A stretch of 64,000 nt of DNA from Mortierella sp. BCC40632 (taxonomy: Eukaryota > Mortierellomycota > Mortierellomycetes > Mortierellales > Mortierellaceae). Below are positions 49,778 to 60,996 of this stretch, one piece after another. The DNA lies in the NCBI GenBank assembly GCA_011634665.1, contig WAEK01000007.1:2071001-2135000 (forward strand). The letters run 5' to 3'. The notes under the pieces are model-generated. The model had not been told where the DNA came from. It worked only from the letters and a program-made list of their open reading frames with translations, and did no database searches. Within the stretch, counting starts at the first letter, position 1. The number at the start of each line of letters is the position of its first letter. A program made the position numbers and the translations under genes.

Positions 49778-52700
49778 ATGCCACCACAGGCAGCATACTC
49801 ATGGGGCAGCATCCGGCTGTCAAAAGGCTGGTACCTTTTCCTTCGATTCCTCTGGTCCATTTTCACCTTTGGCTGTACGTCAACTTTTTTCGACACTCTC
49901 AACAGAAGTCAATGCTCGCAAACCGACAGATTCAGAGACTCATAGTTTTCTTTGGTATCGGCTCCCTTTCCCCTACCCTCCACTCCCTCATCTTTTCTCC
50001 TTCCACCTGTCCTGTTTTTTCACTGGCCATGTTAATAGATAACTTCCCGAGACGCCGGATTGGCGAGTCTTTGATGGTGTGCGTTGTTCGGAACCTGTTC
50101 ATATTTGTGGCTCGTAAGTGTGGCATACACTCAAAAGAAAAAGAAGAGAGAGAAGAGAGAGAGGAAAGAACGAGAGAGTATATGTGTGAGAGCAAGGTGA
50201 GAGAATATGTATCCTGCAAGAACAAGGGTCTCGATTGACAATTCTCTGCCATGTCCCCTTCCTCTTCTCCCCCTTTCCCTGTTTCTATTACTGCTCTCAT
50301 TAGGCCTCTTTTGCATAGTCGGCTCAATCCTCTTCTTGGCTCGCTTCTTTGACCATAGCGACCGCCCCCTGGTGACGCTGCAGCTTCAAGAGACGAGCCC
50401 GGGTGAGAGTACCGTTGCGCCAGGTAAAGGCCAATAGGATATTGTCATCAGCACTACCATCGTTGTCATTGGCGCCGCCATCATTTCCTTCATCACCGAG
50501 AATGATCCTTACATGAGACATTCCCGAAAAGGAATATCAGAATTGAACTGACCATGTTCCTTTTCTAATTGCTTCCTCCTCCAAAAAGTCATCTCATTCT
50601 ACTCGCTCCGCTCTAATGGATTCAACGTAACTTCTATTGTACAGGGGAACGAGGAAGGGTCCCGTACACTGAGCAAATTGGCCGAACAATTGCCAAAGGT
50701 GGCCAGGAAGGACGATGTCATCGCCTTGTTCAACTCTCCGACCATAGCTGGACGTGTTAACACCATGTCTGCCAAGAGTCTTGACTACTACTCCATAGCC
50801 TTATCATGTCCCTTTAACCCTGACTTCCCTTGGTTCCGAGTCAACATTCTTCACCCAGGTAAATAGCATGGCTCTATTTGTCTCTAGAACGACCTAGCTT
50901 GCTGCCTTGATCTTCTTTCTCTTTTATGTTAACCTCGTTCGTGCCTTGGATAGACGACGTGTCGAAGCAGCCTAGACAAACGGTACTCGAGACAAGCACC
51001 AATGAGCGATACGTCGCAGCTGGCTCGCTGGTCGATATTCAGTACATCCCCGTGCGTGTCATCTCAGTTCTGCCTCGCGATGGATCCCGGCCGTCATCGT
51101 CACTAAGTGCATTCTTGGGTGTTGGTCCCAAATACGAGTACTATCGCTATGAAACTCGGATCACAGTTTCGCCCTCTCCTTCGACTACCTTTGCCAACCC
51201 AGCGACGATCTTGCTCACGATGCGACCCATGTCCACATTCCAGATTGTTGAGTTCATCGAGTACGGGACGCCTTCGTTTGTAGAGACCATGGCCATGATC
51301 GGAGGTCTGGTGAGCATGATGGCCGCCTTCCTTGTGTTCATGTTTGGCGCAAGACCTCTGAGTCCGTGGGGATTCCTGGATAGGAATCTCCCCTGGATCC
51401 AGCGAATGACGGGCACTGAAATCGCCTTGTGGTTTGACGGAGGTAACAGCATCAACAATGGCAACAATGGAGGCTTCAACCGAGGCGTTCGAGGTGTTGG
51501 TAGCACTCATGGGCCCATGACAACCAGCTGGGCCGATCTCGCCACTACCAGAACAGAGTTATGGCAAAAAGTGATCCAGCAACGGAAACATGCCCAACAG
51601 CAACAACATGATTCATCCCAAAAGTCGCAAACAAACGTAGACGACGATCATGACGACGATCAGGATGACCAACGGCTAGAACTGCAGCACCTGACGGGAG
51701 CCTCAGCCATGTATAGTGCAGATGTCCAGGCAGCGATCCTACGGGAACGGATTGATGAGCTCGAGTTGCTCTTGTGCGAGTACTATTTGGACGATGGCAA
51801 TCGGTTGTTCAAAAAGTATTTTGTGGAGACTCGACAAAGATTGAAAAGAGAGCAAGCCAAGGAAGATCTGGTGATGCCCTCTTTGCTGGAGACTCCTAAA
51901 ATGGCAGGTGTTGACAGCGACCAGGATAGGCACCGAGATAAAGATCAAGGACAAGAACGAAGTCAGAGTCGTGGCCAAGAAGGACAGCAAAGCGGTGGTG
52001 GTCGTGGTCGTGAGCGAGCTCGAGATGACCGCAGAAATCAAGGATATCAGTTACAGGAAATGGGAGAGAGAAATGGAGGACAAGACCGGGGTCACGATAG
52101 GAGCAAGAGCCACGATCACGCCCGAAATCAGAATAGAAGTCGTGGGGAGGATCCGAGTGTAAATTATACTGGACGCTTTGACGAAGGTGTAGGAGGGATC
52201 AACGGCCGACAAGCCGGCAATGGTAGTCAAGACCCTATCAGTAACCCAAAAAAATCCAATCACCGATCGCTCCCGAATCTTTCCCGGTGTGAGGAACAGG
52301 ATGCGGAAATCCAAGAGCTGCAGCAATGCAGAGCGGTGGCAGCCAAGGCCTCTGTTCAGGACCGTAGTCCATACTCAAATCAGTATCAGAATCCGTATCA
52401 GTTTGGACCCACCTCACCTCCTGCTTTTGATAATTCATCAAATCCTTATGCCAATCGTTATGACCAGCATGCTCTGCAGCAACAAATGCAAATGACACAA
52501 CAGCAGCAGCAACAGCAGCAACAACAGCAGCAACAACAGCTACAATTGCAGCAGCAACAACAACAGCTACAATTGCAGCAACAACAACAACAACAACAAC
52601 AGCAGCAGCAGCAGCAGCAGCAACTACAATTGCAACAACAGCAACAACAGCAACAGCGTCGACAACAGCAGCAGGAGGAGGCGCAACGACGACAACAGCG

Positions 52701-53778
52701 CTCCCAGGGCAATGCAGTCCCGAACAGGCGAGACTACGAAGAAAAGGGCGGAGTAGATTACCAACCAAGGACATCGCAGGATCGTTTGCTCCCGACACGA
52801 CCATCACAGGACCGTTTGATTCAGTCGGATCGTTCAAAGCCAGCACGGGTATCGCCACAACCATCCGCACAGGCCATGGCCCCGACTCTGGGCGTAAATC
52901 CTCTCAACCCTCAGCCCAATTTGAGCTCAAATTCATACCAGCCAAGTAATATCCACAAGCCCCTACCGTCAGTTCGGGGAGTAGAGGGTCCAAACTACAC
53001 TTCGAAGGAGCCCTCACCCGTTTCAGCCCATCCAAATCTCTATCAACAATCGTTGCAATCGCCGCTTCCATCCCTACCGTCATCGTCCCAGGCACAGCCC
53101 CCCTTTAAAAATTCCCATCTACGACCACTCTCGGACCAATCTACCCAATCTTCGAGTGAGGACCCCGAGGTCTCTGAACGGGATCGACGGCTTCAAGGGT
53201 TGCTGCTTCAAGGAGAACAATCCGTCAACATAGCCGCTTTCCCTTCAAATAATACCACTAATCCACACCAATCCGGAGCGCGACCATCACAGCGCGACTT
53301 ATCAGGACAGAATCCCTCTGCCTTGGTGGCTCCTGCTCTGCCTTATTCGGTCCGACCAAACCATGACCTTGCAAGCCGTGCGCCGCTTGCGGTGAACACG
53401 ATTTCGGACCTCCCAGAGAAAGGGCTCCCGTCACCGCTTATGGACAACTCGATGACTTCCCCAATGTCTATTGGTACATTCACATTATCGCCCATGGCAG
53501 TGACAGGCGAAGGGCTGAGTCATCTGTACGGGGGCGGTCGAGGGGATGGATTCCTGACTATGGGGTCTATAGCGAATATTGGCGGTGGCGGAATGGGGAT
53601 GAGTGACAGTCGCAGTGGTAGTGGCAGCAGTGGTAATAGCAACTACAACTACAACAGCAACAATAACGGCAGCGGAGGAAATGTAGGTAGCCCTACCAGC
53701 CCTGAGCCAGAGCCGGAACATTGGTGGAAAGCCAATCGGACGCAACATCCGCGGCAGATGAACCGAGTACCTCCATAG
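49778..53778 (+). CDS. Tandem membrane-protein family, paralogue A, with long Gln-rich tail
   Basis: Exons are 49778-49874, 50039-50113, 50304-50423, 50589-50858 and 50954-53778 (1128 residues); all four introns are phase 1. Hydrophobic stretches: WYLFLRFLWSIFTFG (exon 1), about LMVCVVRNLFIFVARLFCIVGSILFL in two parts (exons 2-3), and MIGGLVSMMAAFLVFMFG in exon 5. Between the second and third lies a domain of roughly 220 residues with a possible N-glycosylation site (NVT), so it is probably lumenal or extracellular. After the last helix come SPWGF and a short coiled coil, RIDELELLLCEYYLDD. The remaining 650 or so residues are disordered, with charged Asp/Arg repeats and a Gln-rich block (about 52480-52670). 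I do not recognise the family and propose no function. It leads a same-strand array of four paralogues. Confidence 0.78.
52480..52690 (+). repeat. CAG/CAA tract encoding poly-glutamine
   Basis: About 70 codons, nearly all CAG or CAA, with periodic CTA/TTG leucines (LQLQQQQ pattern) in paralogue A. Mixed codons and the interruptions would slow expansion compared with a pure CAG run. Confidence 0.9.
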
Positions 53779-54598
53779 CCTCACCTCTTCTCCTTCCTTC
53801 CCCTCCTCGCCCACCTGTACCTGTAATTTCTAATGTTTCCTTGTTCAAGATATAATACATGACCCTTTCGATCAAAAAAGGCTGTGCAGTTGCCCTTTTT
53901 TTAACGTGCATTGTTTTGATGCAGCCAAGCTGTTGTTGTTGGTCATCCCCTAATTGTGAGCGTGTTTTTTTTTTCCTGTTTTCCTTGGGGGGAGGTGCGC
54001 TGAGTGTATTCAACAACCGCGCCCGCTTTGCCCCATCTTGTCTTTTGTCTTTGTACCACCCTTCTTTTAGAAACACCATCACCAATGACCCAATAGGTAG
54101 CTTCCTCAAAGGCTCAAAAGCGACTTAACCCAGGTAAAAGAGGACAAGAAAGATGTCTAGACTGTCGATACTTGAGCACCGCCTTTTTTTTTTTTTATCC
54201 CGCAAACTCAAAGCCCTCAGTGAGGATGCCCACAAAGGGGGAGGGGGGAGGAGATTGAGGCATAAGGAATGGATTAGTGATCAGAGGGCTGAGCAAATGA
54301 AGAGAAGAGGAGAGGAGAGGGGGAAGATTGTACATCAAAAGTATAAAGACAATAAGGCTTCTTTGGCGCCCACATTCCTTCTTTGTCATTCATCTTCGAC
54401 TTTTTTTTACACTCGCTACCTTACTTGACCTCACACACACTCTTGCATTGCTCGATAATTCAGTACTTATCTACTTGTCTCTCCACTAAATACCTCTATC
54501 ACCAAAGAGAGACACTCTTCTCCTGGATCAATTTTCACCTTCCTCCCTCCCCTAAAAATCTGAACGGCAAAAGCAATTGAGGAGAATTTGGATTCATT
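53779..54598. other. Spacer between paralogues A and B
   Basis: 820 nt with no supported gene. Pyrimidine-rich sequence in the last 200 nt should be the promoter and leader of paralogue B. Confidence 0.4.
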
Positions 54599-56498
54599 AT
54601 GGCGCTGTTACTTCTCAGACGTCTCGGTCTTATCATCTGGACAATTCTCACATTTGGCTGTAAGGGTGGATCCTGCATTGAGAAAAAAAAAAAAGAACCT
54701 ACTCAATCCCCCTAACCTCATTTATTTGAATGTCTCGTGATTAGACCCTCTCCCAAAGAAGCGTCTTGGAGAGAGCATTTACATGGTGATTGCCCGATGC
54801 TTTACAATCCTTGTCTGCCGTATGTATATCAGATGGTCACTCTTTCAACATTTTATGTCAGAAAGAAAAAGAAAAAGAAAGAAACTCATTTATCTACTCT
54901 CTTATATTAGGACTCTGCCTCTTGTATGGAGTGATCGTCATTGCCTTTGATTACTTTAGGCATGTGAGTCAAAGAGATTTTCGAGAGTATAGGATCCTCG
55001 AGGCCGATGGATACTGGAACATGTGGATGAATGCATCTGGCTTTCCAAGTGGAATCGATATTCCAGGTAATTTGAAATCACTTTTCACTCCTGGAAGATA
55101 TTGCCAGTCAAAGTACTTAGGAGACAAGGAGGCCTAGTTGATAACTATCTCGAAATGGAAGGATCTTTCGTGGGTTATGTCTCTAATTTGCATCTTCTTC
55201 TTTCTCTATAGACCTGGATGTTGAAGGAAAACTGAAGCTTATCTCAGCTAGACATGTCTACAATGAAACATTCAAAGACTTCATTCCGGGTAAAAAACCA
55301 ATCATTGAAGGTTCAATCGACCGATATGATCTATCGGATGCCGAAAACCAGTGGCTGCCTCAGGATTCTTCCGGAGATTACACTTCCCTAATCTTTGAGC
55401 ATGCTGGAGCTGATCCAAGCACTCTTCCATGGGGACGACTCACTCTTTACCATCGATGTAATGTTCTGAGCCTCTACAATTGATTCTGAACAAAGGCTTG
55501 ACAAATGTGGCCGATACCTCCTTTTTCTGAACGACTTTTTTTTTTTTTTTTTTTTTTTTGATTTAGTGAGTCCACCTAGCCCAAATGACACCTATGTGGA
55601 CCATCGCAGCCCATTTAAACACTACTTATTCCCTGGTCAAAGCATTGAGATCCGTTACTTGATTGATGTCTACGTCGATGTCCAGCGCCCTTTCCGAATG
55701 AGAGATATTATCCAAGACCAACTCAGCGAGTTGGTCAATCGTAACCAACCTAACAGAATGACCATGACCTATTCATCCACTGTCACCACAATCCCAGTTC
55801 AACAAATGCTTACAGCAGAAGGCCATCTCACATCTGTTGTCATCCTTCGGCCTGCCACTAACGTGATTCGACTCCATTACAAAGAAGAGAAATATTCAAT
55901 CTGGAATCGATTCTCGACCATTGGTGGTCTCATGGGATTCTTTGTCAGCGTAATTGCCTTCTTCTGTGGACCCGAACTTCAATCACCTTTTGGGATCATG
56001 ACCAAGCTCAACTTTTTGAAGAAACGGACTCGACAGTCCTTTAGTGAGGCGTTTGGCAGCAAGGGTCAGCATGGAAAGGTACCCTTTACGACCAAGGAAA
56101 AAGATTTGTTATTAATTGATGATCAAGTCCCCGAGATGGAAACTAGGCGGCTCGTCGCAACCCTTCAGGAACGGATCGACAAACTTGAGATTGCGCTTAG
56201 TGAATACTATCTGGACACTAGTGCCTTCCAGGAACCCACCGAGAGACAACGAGCAACTGCGATGGGAGAGGAAACATTACCTCTCTCCTCAAAACCACCA
56301 TTGAGTCATTTTCCAGCCAGGATGGGCGTTAATGCGTATCAGCGACTATCAGAAGGGCAGGAAGGAAATATGGTTGGTCCTGGAAGAGTTGTTTCTGGAC
56401 ACGAGGCGTTCCAACAACAGCCATATTTTCACCCTGGGTCGTTTGCTCAAGGCGTGAGCCGGACCGATGCCATGCCTTTAGGCAACATGCGCTCCTGA
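54599..56498 (+). CDS. Tandem membrane-protein family, paralogue B
   Basis: Exons are 54599-54659, 54745-54819, 54911-55066, 55212-55457 and 55567-56498 (489 residues), with four phase-1 introns at the same places as in its neighbours. Exon 2 is 75 nt. Exon 1 encodes a very short N-terminus and the first helix (LGLIIWTILTFG). Exon 2 has KKRLGES, matching RRRIGES in A. A second hydrophobic segment is LCLLYGVIVIAFDYF. Exon 4 encodes a divergent presumed ectodomain part with a glycosylation site (NET). Exon 5 has FPGQSIEIRY, then STIGGLMGFFVSVIAFFCG followed by SPFG, and the coiled-coil motif RIDKLEIALSEYYLD. A T-run of 23 precedes the exon 5 acceptor. Function unknown. Confidence 0.8.
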
Positions 56499-57373
56499 GA
56501 GGAGGAGAGGGAGAGGGAAATAGAAGGAATGGAGTAGAGAGAGCATGGACCTTTTGGACACAGCTATCGGGGAGCGAGCAAGGCTGGAAAAGTTTGTGTC
56601 CTGAGTCATTGAGCATTTGCATTTTACCATTAGGGTGGGGGATGATGGTGATCAAGTCATCCTTCCGCCCAGAAGCCCATTTTTTTTTCTGGCTAAAGTC
56701 CTTTGCCGCATGGATAAGAGTGTATCAATCAACAGAACACCTCTCCACTAGGCTTGTATAGTTAAAAGTGTTGTAAATAAAACAGACGCGAGAACGTTAT
56801 TTTTCATAGCCAGGCATGGTTCTAGCCCAATCCATTTTTTTTTCTGGGTTGCATGGCTTGATCACAAGTATAGAGGGAGGGGAGCGAGCGACAGAGAACT
56901 TTTTTGACTTCCTTCGCTCATACCTGGATCGCACCACTGAGCTACATTCCCTTACTTTGCAAATGTTTGTCTTCTTTTGACAAAAGGTGATACAAGATGC
57001 TTTGCCAATCGCCAATCAGAAAGTTGGGAGAGGGGAGAGGTCGATTGGCTCCCACCCGCGCAACACGAAGCTCTTAGGAGGAAAAAAAAAAAAGCATCGC
57101 AACGCCCGATCTGACATTCCGCCATTGTTTGCGCACCCCATTCTTCGTTTTGGTTCATGGACATAAAAGCTACCTAAAGCGCTTCATGGTGGCCAATGCC
57201 TTGGCCTCCAACCCCTTCTCCTTTTCCCCTCCCAACAACCTTGAGTCCACACTTGCCTGCAGCATCCCCTGCCTACAAACTCTTCCCTGTTGCCCATTCT
57301 GAGACTGACGCGGTCTTGTCTCGTTTCCATCTCTCTCTCTCTGCCCCCTTTTTGAGAGAAACCTCAACCAACA
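56499..57373. other. Spacer between paralogues B and C
   Basis: No gene supported. AATAAA at 56776-56781 is a likely poly(A) signal for paralogue B, 278 nt after its stop. Confidence 0.4.
56776..56781 (+). terminator. Poly(A) signal of paralogue B
   Basis: AATAAA 278 nt after the stop codon, followed by a T-rich stretch. Confidence 0.4.
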
Positions 57374-58185
57374 ATGAATAACAGAAATCGAAAGGTTCTT
57401 GATCTTGAGGAATCCGGCACCCCCATCGATGAGGTCGATTGCAAGAGTCGCCCAGAATCCATTGGTCTCAGTGAAAAGAAGGAGCGCCAAGACCAGAATG
57501 CGAGTTGGAGTCCTTTGAGAGCGGAAACGTGGCTCAGGGCTCTGTGGGGAATTCTCACTTTTGGATGTAAATGATTCTTGTACATTGCTGCACGTTCACG
57601 CACGCATCTTCCTTTCTCTGACAATAACATCGACACAGCACTCCGCGGAATTTTAAGCTCATCCCCTCTCTCTCTTTGGTTACAAACAAACATTTCGATT
57701 GACCAGATCTATCACCGATCCCTTTTTTTGTGCCATGCAGACCCCCACCCAAAGAAGCGTGTCGGCGAAAAACTTTTTTTATTTGCATTTTGCGGACTCT
57801 AGTCGTTCTAGGCGCCAGTTTTTTTTTTTTTTTAAACAGGCGCCATAATACACCTCACAAAGATATGCTGACATTTCCATGGCCGTGGTCTTGAATTTTT
57901 TCTTCTGTTCACACACACTCTCTCTCACACTCTCCCCCGTCTCTGGGAGGATAGGACTCGCATGTTTTGTTATGGCCATAATCTACATTTACAATTTCTT
58001 CAGCTTCCGTCAGAAAGGCTTTGAACGACCCCTTGCCCTGCTTCAGTATGATAAAGACGTGGAGAATGGAACTCCACCACCAAGTAAGAAAAAAAAAAAA
58101 AGGGTGCCATTTCCAATGAAAGAAAGAAGTTGATTATCTCTTTCCTTATTTTTCTCTAACGTCTTGTGCTTACATATTTTCCTTT

Positions 58186-58228
<43 letters not shown>

Positions 58229-59407
58229 CCAAGTTGTTCATTTGTATTCTAGTCAGGAACACTTTGTAAATGTCACTGAAATACAGGTTGTCAGTGATGG
58301 AACCAGGTCATTACCTCTCGATGTCCTATACAGAGAAAGGGAGTCCATGAATGTAGCTGTTGTGACCTCTAAAGTTGCTACATTGGACGATGAAGAAGAG
58401 GAATGTATTCATATCCTTATGACGGTGACTCCTGGTGACGATGACTCTCTTCCCTGGGTCACGCTTCGACTTTCACATCCAGGTAAATCCATTGAATTCT
58501 CCCCTTCCCCCCCTTCCCTTTCTTGGTCACCTAATGAAAAGATGAAGAGAGGGAAGAAGAAAAAGAAAAAGAAAAACCAGAGTTCTGACCACGACAGACA
58601 CGACCCATTTCTTTCTTTCTCTCTTCATGTATGCAAAAAACAAACAAACAAACAAAAAACAAAGACAGTAAGCTGGAGCTGTTTACCAAAAAGGACTACG
58701 GTAACCAATACCAGTTTCTCCCGGGCCACATTGTCCAGGTCCGGTATACATCCGTCCGGTACAACTTGATGGTTCCCACGGAAGAAAAAGTCAATCTCAC
58801 GAGTTGGCAAAGGTTCAATCTCTTCTTCCGACTCGGTGTCGTGATTGAAGATGCCTCTTACGAGAGTTCTATCGAACATATGCCTCCCACAGCCAATTTC
58901 ACCGTCGGCCCATTCCAAACTTTGTTGATTGTTCGGCCCAGATCTAATGTGGAACATATCGAGTACCTTCAAGAGTCGCCTACATTCCGCGAAACTCTCT
59001 CTCTGATCGGTGGTTTAGTGAGTCTTGTAGGATCGACTCTTATCTTTCTCTTTGGTGTCAAGCTTGTGTCTCCTTGGGGGTTTGTTGCTCGAATCCCATG
59101 GTTCCGTCAACGGATCAGTCGATCTTTGGCCAAGGCCTACAACACCGAGGATAGCCGATCAAGTGGACCTTTCACGATCGATCGAGACCAGATTGGACAG
59201 ATGGATGGTCAAATGCGGACCATGACCACGGATGAACAAGTTATGTTGTTGAAAGAACGATTGGATGAGTTGGAATCGGTCCTGAAAGATTTCTATCTAG
59301 ACGGATCCGTATTCGAGAACTATGCGCGAGAGTCCAAGAAGAGTAAGATGGATCAGGTCCTCGGAGGAGTGGATGGATTCGCCTCATTGGTTCTTTCTAA
59401 TGAATAG
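57374..59407 (+). pseudogene. Tandem membrane-protein family, paralogue C, frameshifted in exon 2
   Basis: Exons by homology are 57374-57566, 57741-57817, 57955-58083, 58234-58482 and 58665-59407. Exon 2 is 77 nt here but 75 nt in the three paralogues: a run of seven T (57774-57780) shifts the frame, so a TAG is reached at 57810. The expected residues (ICILRTLVVLGA) continue in the +2 frame. The donor of this exon is followed by 15 T instead of a normal GTAAG-like sequence, and the exon 5 acceptor (CAAAG) lacks a pyrimidine tract. Otherwise the gene is intact: WLRALWGILTFG, FLPGHIVQVRY, LIGGLVSLVGSTLIFLFG, SPWGF and RLDELESVLKDFYLDGSVF. It is closest to paralogue D. With exon 2 at 75 nt it would encode 462 residues. 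A true lesion, a homopolymer base-call error or unusual splicing are all possible. Confidence 0.65.
58188..58224. repeat. (CT)n microsatellite at the acceptor of paralogue C exon 4
   Basis: About 36 nt of CT acts as the polypyrimidine tract ahead of the AAG acceptor at 58233. Confidence 0.85.
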
Positions 59408-60996
59408 TTCTCTAGCATAGGTGCTCTGAGCGTACACCACCCATGTCAACAACAGAATCAAATAAATATGTTCTTACTAAAAAAGAAAAAAAAATATTGA
59501 TGGTAGTGAACCACACCCTGCGTCATTTTCTTTTTCTGATGGAATGAAAGGATGTTTTGCTGTAAAAAAAAGGTCGACTCTTCTTTCAAGATAAGTCATC
59601 ATTTTTTTTTTTGGAGTTTTGTGGTCAACAACCATAGAGTTTGGAGAGACTGTTTTGTCGCATGCGTATGGATGAGTGGTGGCACAGTCGCTATCAAGGC
59701 CTTTTTTTTTTTCTTCTTCTTCTTCTTCTTCAAAAAAAGACTGAGCGCTCACTGCACCATCTCATGTCTGCAAAGGACCCTCTCCTCTCCTTCTCTGCGC
59801 TTGTTTGTTTGTGATACACGGACTTGGGAGTGAAGGAAAGAAAGGGTGCAGGTGGAACGAGAGATGAGAGGAAGAAAAGAGAAAGAAGAAAGAGTGAGGG
59901 AAGGATGGAGAAGAGAGTAGGAGCGCTAAGAGGATCAAGTTGGAGGTGGCAGTTCAGCGGCTCTGTATGGGAGGCAGTGTAAAAAGCCCCCCCTTCAGGT
60001 GATCCTTAGGATCTGGCTGCATGGGATGACGCCTCCTCACCCATGCTTCCTTTTCCACATTATTTTCGTGCAGGGGGAGAGAGGGGAGCCAGACTCTCGG
60101 ATTGTGCACTGCCTCTTTCGGGGGTTTCGTCTAGCCTCAAGTCATTGCTCAAAAAGAGGTGCATGCGTAGGGAAAAGAGAAAAAAAAAAAAAGAGGACGA
60201 GGCTCACTTTAATCAACATGCTCCATCCCTGCAGCATGGTCACGTCTCGGCCCGCAGAACCTGGTCGTTCGGTGAGGCCAGAGCATGCTTTGCTCTCTCT
60301 TTTTTTCTCCTAGCTGCATCTCATTGTCCTTGACCTTATGATTTGCTTTCAGAGTACCAACATAACGTCCTTTTTTTTTTTTGATAGCGGGCTTAGCCTC
60401 GTACAAACACGAGAGCTCTCCTTTCTCTACCTTGTTCGACTTACCGCTCCACCAGTTAAAGCTCGGACAGAGATGGTGAAGAGGAGGTCCTTCCGCAGCC
60501 CAGCGGGGATTCAGAGGTCTTCCACTAGAGAGAGAGAAAGCGAGTCCAAATCTCATCCATCCCGCGGAGTAATTCATCCGGCCAAGTTGACTATACTAGT
60601 TGGGAAATGCTCTATAGCTCACAGAAGGATAGGTATGAGGGCAAAGCGCAGGTCTTATGGTGGTGGCAATGCGTGGCCTTGTAATGAGTGAAGGGGGCAG
60701 TTCGATCTGCCCTTGAGCTTGATTTCTTCTTATGAGAGCATCTTCGGGCCACTTCTCCAGGTCGCTATATAAATCATTCATCCCCTCCACCATCCCCCTT
60801 GTTCTCCAACGATTTCTTTCTAATCTCGCACTCGTACACTCGCTCTCTTTTGTTCGTTCTACTCCTCCAAAAGCACAGCCCCGCCTACTAAAAAAAGGCA
60901 CCCCTTCATTATTAAATCCGCACCTATCCTTTTCCTCTGTACATCCGATCCTACACATCGAGTCTCTGCTCTTTACTCCAGCTCCCTCTCACGACC
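59408..60996. other. Spacer between paralogues C and D
   Basis: 1.6 kb without a supported gene. AATAAA at 59461-59466 is the likely poly(A) signal of paralogue C. T-runs and purine-rich stretches occur; the final 250 nt are pyrimidine-rich, as in front of the other copies. Confidence 0.4.
59461..59466 (+). terminator. Poly(A) signal of paralogue C
   Basis: AATAAA 54 nt after the stop codon of paralogue C, which suggests its 3' end still functions. Confidence 0.5.

Noticed and set aside
52238..52870. 210-codon antisense frame rich in Val and Ala
   Set aside because: It is the reverse reading of the CAG/CAA tract in paralogue A.
60338..60691. 117-codon frame between paralogues C and D
   Set aside because: No family similarity to the array, no splice logic linking it to D, and low-complexity flanks.
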